DNA of 11,921 nucleotides, taken from an uncultured Sulfitobacter sp. (lineage in GTDB: Bacteria; Pseudomonadota; Alphaproteobacteria; Rhodobacterales; Rhodobacteraceae). Below are positions 7,597-11,921 of this stretch, piece by piece. The first letter of the stretch is position 1; each line of letters opens with the position of its first letter. Where the stretch lies: positions 1-11,921 of the forward strand of contig CALAIJ010000268.1 of assembly GCA_937923365.1 (NCBI GenBank). The letters run 5' to 3'. A program made the translations under genes and the position numbers. A model generated the notes under the pieces. The model saw only the letters and a program-made list of their open reading frames with translations. It had not been told where the DNA came from and searched no databases.

Positions 7597-8531
7597 GATG
7601 CGAAGGGGTCCAGCATGGTCATTGCATCAGCGACATGGCTGGTTTTGGCGACTTCCTCAAGGATCCAGTTGCGGAACGCGACAATCTGGGGACGTGTCTC
7701 TGCGCCTTCGGGGCACAAAAACCGGAAGCGGCCAGAGACCGGCAAGGCATACGGGTAGGGGGCGACAAGGCGCCCATCCGACAGGTCTTTGATGACCAGC
7801 GCGCGGCGGCCCAATGCCACCCCTACACCCGCAAGGGCCGCATCGATGGCATGATCCGCTTGACTGAAGGCCGGGCCGTAGGAGGGGGTAACGTTGACTT
7901 TCATCGCGCGAAACCAAGCATCCCAATTGGCGGGCGGTGACAGGAAATCAATGGAATTGTCGATGATCAGCGTGGCCTGTGCGAGGTCCTCAGGGGTGGG
8001 GTAGCGGGCGGCCATTTCGGGCACCATTACGGGGACGACAAATTCGTCGACCAGCTCCATCGCGAACAGCCCTTCGTCCGGTCCGGTGCCAAACCGGATC
8101 GCCACATCGATGTTGTCGCGGTTGAAATCCATGATCCGCAGGCTGGCAGAGAACCTCAGCTCAATCTCGGGATGGGCCTGCGCAAAGTCATAAAGCCGTG
8201 GCGCCAGCCATTTGGCGGTGAACGCGGGACCTGCGGTCACAATCAGCGATTGGTGGTCTTGTGTCCGTTGCGCCGCGCGCCATCCGGCAGTCAGCGTCTC
8301 GAAGCCCGCTTGGGCATCGGGGGCGAGGGCACGACCTGCATCGGTCAGCTCAACAGCACGGTTGAGGCGGCGGAACAGGGGCGCGCCCAAATGTTCTTCG
8401 AGAGATTTGATCTGAAAGCTGAGGGCGGCAGGCGTCACATTCAATTCATCCGCCGCTTTGGCGAAGGACATATGCCGCGCAGCGGCATCAAAGGCGCGCA
8501 AGGCGGTTAAAGGAGGCAGGGCCGTGGACAT
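7593..8531 (-). CDS. LysR-family transcriptional regulator (GcvA-like), 312 aa
   Basis: The N-terminal winged helix-turn-helix spans about residues 7-66: LTALRAFDAAARHMSFAKAADEL leads into the recognition helix around TPAALSFQIKSLE (33-45), then LGAPLFRRLNRAVELTDAG. The rest is a periplasmic-binding-protein-like effector domain, in the style of the GcvA branch of LysR proteins. Such regulators normally bind near their own promoter and control an adjacent gene in response to a small molecule. The immediate candidate target is the YddG-like exporter, with which it overlaps by 4 bases. The divergent small-protein gene across the 113-base region (8532-8644) is a second candidate. ATG 8531 has no clear Shine-Dalgarno sequence, and the proposed -10 is so close that the mRNA may be almost leaderless. 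The effector is unknown. Confidence 0.92.
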   Translation of the reverse strand: MSTALPPLTALRAFDAAARHMSFAKAADELNVTPAALSFQIKSLEEHLGAPLFRRLNRAVELTDAGRALAPDAQAGFETLTAGWRAAQRTQDHQSLIVTAGPAFTAKWLAPRLYDFAQAHPEIELRFSASLRIMDFNRDNIDVAIRFGTGPDEGLFAMELVDEFVVPVMVPEMAARYPTPEDLAQATLIIDNSIDFLSPPANWDAWFRAMKVNVTPSYGPAFSQADHAIDAALAGVGVALGRRALVIKDLSDGRLVAPYPYALPVSGRFRFLCPEGAETRPQIVAFRNWILEEVAKTSHVADAMTMLDPFAS

Positions 8532-8540
8532 AGTCAGTTA

Positions 8541-8546
8541 AATATA
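8541..8546 (-). promoter_or_regulatory. Candidate -10 element of the LysR gene
   Basis: Read on the minus strand, TATATT lies about 10 bases upstream of the LysR start, in the most AT-rich part of the divergent region. It would give a transcript starting within a few bases of the ATG. The best -35 at 17-base spacing (ACTTTC) is poor, which could suit a regulated promoter. Confidence 0.25.
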
Positions 8547-8574
8547 TCTTATCTGAGTGTTTGGAAAGTCTCGT

Positions 8575-8603
8575 TTGTCGGGAAGGCGGAAAACATCCAT
8601 ATT
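8575..8603 (+). promoter_or_regulatory. Candidate promoter of the 38-aa protein gene
   Basis: TTGTCG (8575-8580), a 17-base spacer and CATATT (8598-8603) point to the small gene at 8645, with an expected 5' leader of about 35 bases and AAAGGA at 8633-8638 as ribosome-binding site. CCATATT also recalls heat-shock sigma -10 elements, but the upstream half does not clearly fit, so the sigma factor is left open. Confidence 0.4.
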
Positions 8604-8644
8604 GGTAGCAAGAAGACAGTAATTCATCCTTGAAAGGAACCGAC

Positions 8645-8761
8645 ATGAACACGCAAATCACACAAGATATGTATGAAGAAGCCTACCGCCGCGCCCAGCA
8701 AGAGCGCGCAACAGTCTCTGCAAATGCGTGGAAGTGGCTGTTTGCCCGCCATGCACACTAG
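8645..8761 (+). CDS. Small hypothetical protein, 38 aa
   Basis: The frame ATG 8645 to TAG 8761 encodes 38 residues beginning MNTQITQDMYEEAYRRAQQ and ending WKWLFARHAH. It is probably one amphipathic helix, with acidic residues early and a basic, aromatic C-terminus (two Trp, one Phe, two His). AAAGGA at 8633-8638 is well placed as ribosome-binding site, a plausible promoter lies at 8575-8603, and a perfect intrinsic terminator follows at 8783-8814. Together these make a compact one-gene unit of about 200 bases. The RA-x-x-x-RA-like spacing and the length recall the short RSP_7527-type proteins of Rhodobacterales; I recognise this only loosely and cannot confirm it. The function is unknown. 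It is divergent from LysR and may be under its control. Confidence 0.72.
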   Translation: MNTQITQDMYEEAYRRAQQERATVSANAWKWLFARHAH

Positions 8762-8782
8762 GCACGCAAGACCCTGACAAAC

Positions 8783-8814
8783 AAAAGGCCGGCTTGGAAA
8801 CAAGCCGGCCTTTT
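8783..8814 (+). terminator. Perfect 14-bp intrinsic terminator, usable from both strands
   Basis: AAAAGGCCGGCTTG (8783-8796) and its exact complement (8801-8814) flank a GAAA loop. Six T (8811-8816) follow on the plus strand for the small-protein gene. Four A on the other side give four U when read from phaB, whose stop lies 32 bases away, so the element probably serves both convergent transcripts. Confidence 0.92.
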
Positions 8815-8846
8815 TTCTCATCCAAGCCCAAAGGGCCTGTCTTCGC

Positions 8847-9569
8847 TTAGACGAAGAACTGCGCACCATTGGCGGAGATGGTTGAGCCGTTGATGAAGCT
8901 CGCGTCATCCGCGACAAGGAATTTCACCGCGCGGGCGATTTCTTCCGGCTCGCCCAGGCGACCGGCGGGGATCTGCGCGATGATGCTCTCGCGAACCTTT
9001 TCAGGCACAGCCATGACCATATCGGTGCCGATGTAGCCGGGGCAGATCGCGTTTGCCGTGATGCCTGCGCGCGCGCCTTCCTGAGCCAGTGATTTGACGA
9101 TCCCGAGATCGCCCGCTTTGGTCGCGGCATAGTTCACTTGTGCGAACTGGCCCTTTTGACCGTTGATCGAAGAGATCACAACAATGCGTCCAAACTTTCG
9201 CTCGCGCATGCCGGGCCAAATCGGGTGCACAGTGTTGAACACGCCCGTCAGGTTGGTGTCGATGACCTGATGCCACTGCTCTGGCGTCATTTTGTGGAAA
9301 GGCGCGTCGCGGGTGATGCCCGCATTGGCCACGATCACTTCGACGGGGCCTAGGTCCGCTTCGACCTTGCCGATGCCCGCTTTGGATTCGTCATAATCGG
9401 CGACGTTCCATTTATAGGTCTTGATGCCGGTCTCTGATGTGAAGGCGGCAGCGGCTTCGTCGTTGCCGGCATAAGTGGCGGCGACGGTGTAGCCTGAGGC
9501 GGCAAGTTCTTTGGAAATAGCGGCGCCGATTCCGCGGCTGCCTCCGGTGACTAGGGCTACTCGGGACAT
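8847..9569 (-). CDS. phaB: Acetoacetyl-CoA reductase (PhaB)
   Basis: PhaB is a cytoplasmic short-chain dehydrogenase that reduces acetoacetyl-CoA to (R)-3-hydroxybutyryl-CoA with NADPH, the second step to polyhydroxybutyrate; the product can also enter the ethylmalonyl-CoA pathway. The 240 residues show the cofactor motif GGSRGIG (9-15), NAG (82-84), Asn106, and the catalytic set Ser134, Tyr147 and Lys151. The SSINGQKGQ...NYAATKAGD block and the C-terminal SANGAQFFV are hallmarks of PhaB rather than FabG. A GGAG ribosome-binding site lies 5 bases before ATG 9569. It follows phaA by 80 bases with a strong hairpin in the gap, so it is probably the second gene of a phaA-phaB operon. The bidirectional terminator at 8783-8814 ends the transcript. 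Confidence 0.95.
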   Translation of the reverse strand: MSRVALVTGGSRGIGAAISKELAASGYTVAATYAGNDEAAAAFTSETGIKTYKWNVADYDESKAGIGKVEADLGPVEVIVANAGITRDAPFHKMTPEQWHQVIDTNLTGVFNTVHPIWPGMRERKFGRIVVISSINGQKGQFAQVNYAATKAGDLGIVKSLAQEGARAGITANAICPGYIGTDMVMAVPEKVRESIIAQIPAGRLGEPEEIARAVKFLVADDASFINGSTISANGAQFFV

Positions 9570-9614
9570 GGGATCTCCAATTCGGTCAGGTAATGTTATT
9601 TCGTGGCGAAGTGA

Positions 9615-9639
9615 GGGCGCGCAATATTGTTGCGCGCCC
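9615..9639 (-). other. Perfect 10-bp hairpin in the phaA-phaB spacer
   Basis: GGGCGCGCAA (9615-9624) and its exact complement (9630-9639) flank a 5-base loop. It begins 10 bases after the phaA stop when read in the direction of transcription. No T-run follows in that direction, so it is unlikely to end the operon. It may act as a partial terminator, an RNA-processing barrier or a stabiliser of the phaA 3' end. The phaB ribosome-binding site lies well outside the stem. Confidence 0.6.
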
Positions 9640-9649
9640 GAATCTGTAC

Positions 9650-10825
9650 TTAAGGCCGTTCAAGGCACATGGCAACACCCATACCGCCGCCAATGCACAG
9701 CGTGGCCAGACCTTTTTTCGCGCCGCGACGCTTCATCTCAAAAAGCAGGGTGTTCAGGATCCGCGCGCCGGATGCCCCGATGGGGTGCCCAATGGCAATT
9801 GCACCGCCATTGACGTTCACAATCGCAGGGTCCCAGCCCATATCCTTGTTCACGGCGCAGGCCTGTGCGGCGAAAGCTTCGTTTGCCTCGACAAGGTCCA
9901 GATCCTCGGCTTTCCAGCCTGCTTTCTCCAACGCTTTGCGCGAAGCATAGATCGGGCCCACCCCCATGATCGACGGGTCCAGACCTGCCGTGGCATAGGA
10001 CGCGATGCGGGCCAGTGGCTCAATCCCGCGCTTTTCAGCCTCATCTGCGGACATGAGTAATGCACCCGCAGCACCATCATTCAGACCGGAGGCATTGGCC
10101 GCAGTGACAGAGCCGTCCTTGGTGAAGGCAGGGCGCATCTTTTGCATAGCTTCGATGTTGGCGCCGTGGCGGATGTATTCGTCCGCATCCACGGTGATGT
10201 CGCCTTTGCGGTTGGGAACGGTGAAGGCCATAATCTCGTCGGCAAACTTGCCCGCTTTCTGGGCGGTCTCGGCCTTGTTTTGCGACCCGACGGCGAATTC
10301 GTCCTGCTGGTCACGGCTGATCTGCCATTTCTCGGCAACGTTCTCGGCTGTTTGGCCCATGTGGTATCCATTGAAGGCATCCCAAAGGCCGTCCTTGATC
10401 ATTGTATCGATCAGCTTCATGTCGCCCATTTTCTGACCCGCGCGCATGGCTTGGGCGTGGGGGGACATGGTCATGTTTTCCTGACCACCGGCAGCCACGA
10501 TCGACGCGTCACCCAATTGGATGTGCTGGGCGCCCAGAGCGACAGCGCGCAAGCCCGAGCCGCAAACCTGATTGATGCTCCAAGCGGAGGCTTCCTGAGC
10601 AAAGCCTGCGTTGATGTGCGCCTGACGGGCGGGGTTCTGACCTTGGCCTGCTGTCAGCACCTGGCCCAGGATCGTCTCGCTGACCTCGCCTGCGTCGACG
10701 CCCGCGCGTGCGACGATTTCTTTAAGCACAGCGGCACCTAGATCGTGCGCTGGTGTGTTGGCGAAAGAGCCCCCAAAGCTGCCAACGGCAGTACGGGCGG
10801 CGGATGCGATGACGACATTGGTCAT
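9650..10825 (-). CDS. phaA: Acetyl-CoA C-acetyltransferase (beta-ketothiolase, PhaA)
   Basis: PhaA is a biosynthetic thiolase that condenses two acetyl-CoA into acetoacetyl-CoA in the cytoplasm. The 391 residues include the acyl-accepting Cys88 in [10 protein letters not shown], His347 in GHPIGASG and the second active cysteine Cys377 in CIGGGMG, matching Cys89/His348/Cys378 of the Zoogloea enzyme almost residue for residue. The length is typical. AGAGGA (plus-strand coordinates 10833-10838) lies 7 bases before ATG 10825. A good promoter lies further upstream at 10911-10939. phaB follows 80 bases downstream on the same strand, giving a phaA-phaB operon; the synthase gene phaC is not in the window. 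The preference for acetoacetyl-CoA over longer 3-ketoacyl-CoA is inferred from pairing with phaB. Thiolases of fatty-acid degradation are an unlikely alternative. Confidence 0.95.
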   Translation of the reverse strand: MTNVVIASAARTAVGSFGGSFANTPAHDLGAAVLKEIVARAGVDAGEVSETILGQVLTAGQGQNPARQAHINAGFAQEASAWSINQVCGSGLRAVALGAQHIQLGDASIVAAGGQENMTMSPHAQAMRAGQKMGDMKLIDTMIKDGLWDAFNGYHMGQTAENVAEKWQISRDQQDEFAVGSQNKAETAQKAGKFADEIMAFTVPNRKGDITVDADEYIRHGANIEAMQKMRPAFTKDGSVTAANASGLNDGAAGALLMSADEAEKRGIEPLARIASYATAGLDPSIMGVGPIYASRKALEKAGWKAEDLDLVEANEAFAAQACAVNKDMGWDPAIVNVNGGAIAIGHPIGASGARILNTLLFEMKRRGAKKGLATLCIGGGMGVAMCLERP

Positions 10826-10910
10826 GGAGAAATCCTCTACCTATTTGGCGGAGAATTCCGTGCGGTAGGTCCTGACTGGTCCTGCGCGCTTTTTCCGCCT
10901 TCTGAGCGGC

Positions 10911-10939
10911 TACATAGCGCAAGCGCTGCGGTGCGGCAA
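10911..10939 (-). promoter_or_regulatory. Candidate phaA-phaB promoter
   Basis: Read on the minus strand, TTGCCG (10939-10934), a 17-base spacer and TATGTA (10916-10911) form a fair housekeeping-type promoter. Transcription would start about 80 bases before the phaA ATG. The spacer and flanks are rich in TGC/GCA words such as those bound by the PHB regulator PhaR. Confidence 0.5.
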
Positions 10940-10984
10940 CTCAGGGAAGCGCAAAGAGGCTATGCGCCACATGCAACGCAGGTC

Positions 10985-11827
10985 TTAGCCCGCGGCCATT
11001 GCGGCCTTTTGCTGAAGCCAACCGGGCCGTGTGGTTGGGGCGGCGAAATAATAGCCTTGCAGGCAATCCACGCCCATTTCGGCAAGAACCGCCGCATCCG
11101 CTGCGGTTTCCACGGATTCGGCCACTGTCATCATGTCAAAGTGCTGCGCAATGGAGATCAACGCCGCCACAAGGGCACGGTTGTCCGCATCATTTGCGAT
11201 TCCCTTGATGAATTGCCCGTCCAGTTTCAGCACGTCAAAAAAGAAATCCTTGAAATAGCGGATGGCTGTATAGCCCGATCCGAAATCATCCATGGCAAAG
11301 CAGATGCCCTTTTCCTGCAACTGGTCCATGAAATCGGCCACCAGTTCGGGCACCAGCATCGCAGAGCTTTCGGTGATTTCGAGAATCAGCCGCTCTCCGA
11401 TAGTTTGGTCGCGTTTGAGGAAATGGGAGAGCATCTGGCCCCATGCTTTGTACCCGATAGAGCGGGCCGACATGTTGATCGACAACCGCAAATCCGGGTT
11501 TTTCTGCAAGGTCCGCAACCCCATTTGCAGGGCCAGCACATCAATCTCGCGACCAAGTTCGTTGTCTTCTACCTGTGGCATGAAATCGCAGGCCGGAATC
11601 ACACGGCCCGTTGCGTCGAGCACGCGGATCAACCCTTCGTGAAAGGCCACGCGGCCATGGTCATGGGCCAGCACAACCGGCTGGAAGGCCAGCAAGGTTT
11701 GCCGGTGCTGGATGGCATCACGCACCATTTTCAAGGTTGACTGGTCGCGTTGGAACACCGCGTGATTCAACGGATTGTCGGCAACGGCAGGCACGTTGGC
11801 GAGACGGGGATTGAATTGCTTGGACAC
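10985..11827 (-). CDS. EAL-domain protein, probable c-di-GMP phosphodiesterase, 280 aa
   Basis: A stand-alone EAL domain, expected to hydrolyse cyclic di-GMP to pGpG. The signature reads EGL instead of EAL, but the metal and substrate ligands appear intact: Glu64 (EGL), Asn118 (INMSARS), Glu150 (LEITE), Asp180-Asp181 (DDFGSG), Lys201 (KLDGQ), Glu237 (AESVE) and Gln257 (LQGYYF). This suggests an active enzyme. There is no GGDEF, receiver or PAS domain, no membrane segment, and only about 35 residues before the domain. I chose GTG 11827. The frame extends to a TTG at 11899, but that adds a cysteine-rich stretch (CNECEC) that looks non-coding, has no ribosome-binding site, and would bury the CtrA-like site in the gene. 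It runs towards phaA with a 159-base gap and is probably a separate transcript. Confidence 0.87.
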   Translation of the reverse strand: MSKQFNPRLANVPAVADNPLNHAVFQRDQSTLKMVRDAIQHRQTLLAFQPVVLAHDHGRVAFHEGLIRVLDATGRVIPACDFMPQVEDNELGREIDVLALQMGLRTLQKNPDLRLSINMSARSIGYKAWGQMLSHFLKRDQTIGERLILEITESSAMLVPELVADFMDQLQEKGICFAMDDFGSGYTAIRYFKDFFFDVLKLDGQFIKGIANDADNRALVAALISIAQHFDMMTVAESVETAADAAVLAEMGVDCLQGYYFAAPTTRPGWLQQKAAMAAG

Positions 11828-11877
11828 AGGCGTACACTCACATTCGTTGCATTTGAGGGTACTGTCGCGGGTAATCC

Positions 11878-11892
11878 ATAAGCGGGTGTTAA
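11878..11892 (-). promoter_or_regulatory. CtrA-like box upstream of the EAL gene
   Basis: Read on the minus strand the site is TTAA-CACCCGC-TTAT, one base away from the TTAA-N7-TTAA consensus of the alphaproteobacterial regulator CtrA. It lies about 50 bases before the chosen GTG start, a normal promoter distance. Binding is inferred only from the pattern. Confidence 0.4.
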
Positions 11893-11895
11893 CTC

Positions 11896-11905
11896 GCAAA
11901 TTTGC
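11896..11905. other. GCAAATTTGC palindrome next to the CtrA-like box
   Basis: A perfect 10-base palindrome with an AT-rich centre lies 3 bases beyond the CtrA-like site, upstream of the EAL gene. It could be an operator for a dimeric regulator of the EAL gene or of a gene beyond the right edge. A palindrome this short may also be chance. Confidence 0.2.
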
Positions 11906-11921
11906 ATGAATTTTTTATGGA

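Noticed and set aside
10949..10967. GCGCA/TGCGC repeat after the EAL gene as its terminator
   Set aside because: A 5-bp stem with a 9-base loop and no U-tract is not convincing.
10745..11740. Long plus-strand frame (331 codons) opposite the EAL gene
   Set aside because: Antisense to a well-supported EAL domain and the phaA promoter; its composition is typical of reversed GC-rich coding DNA.
1..11921. Search for tRNA, rRNA, CRISPR, transposase, phage, toxin-antitoxin or defence genes
   Set aside because: No repeat array, terminal inverted repeats, cloverleaf or domain signature was seen; all long frames are explained by household, regulatory or transport genes.

Overview
The window reads as ordinary chromosomal DNA of a Roseobacter-group alphaproteobacterium (Rhodobacterales). 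This rests on the moderately high GC content, the protein styles (an ETF-quinone oxidoreductase, a TPR protein next to ispE, a PhaA/PhaB pair, an EAL-only protein) and dense gene packing with 4-nt overlaps. The genus cannot be fixed from the sequence alone. No rRNA, tRNA, CRISPR array, insertion sequence, phage or toxin-antitoxin module was seen. Every gap between genes is shorter than about 160 bases.

Left part, plus strand (1-4426): the truncated gene for ETF-ubiquinone oxidoreductase ends in a strong hairpin. It is followed by a likely two-gene operon of an exported TPR protein and ispE, the MEP-pathway kinase. A long-chain polyprenyl diphosphate synthase (4446-5447, minus) converges on ispE. 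ETF-QO reduces ubiquinone, ispE helps make the C5 units, and the synthase builds the quinone side chain, so this stretch has a quinone/isoprenoid theme.

Middle (5499-8814): a DUF2007 protein and a TrmN6-like methyltransferase overlap by 4 nt and run rightwards from the polyprenyl synthase. A small DUF465/YdcH protein follows. On the minus strand, a LysR regulator and a DMT-family exporter resembling YddG overlap by 4 nt; the exporter's stop codon overlaps the DUF465 stop. Divergent from LysR lies a 38-residue protein gene closed by a perfect 14-bp hairpin terminator.

Right part, minus strand (8847-11827): an EAL-domain c-di-GMP phosphodiesterase candidate is followed by a phaA-phaB operon. 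PhaA condenses two acetyl-CoA to acetoacetyl-CoA and PhaB reduces this to (R)-3-hydroxybutyryl-CoA for polyhydroxybutyrate. In relatives the same pair also feeds the ethylmalonyl-CoA pathway. A perfect 10-bp hairpin lies between phaA and phaB, and a CtrA-like half-site pair lies upstream of the EAL gene.

I did not find an obviously new multi-gene system. The points most worth a second look are the small-protein gene with its terminator, the CtrA-like site at the EAL gene, the strand-specific hairpin after ETF-QO, the phaA/phaB hairpin and the LysR-exporter pair.
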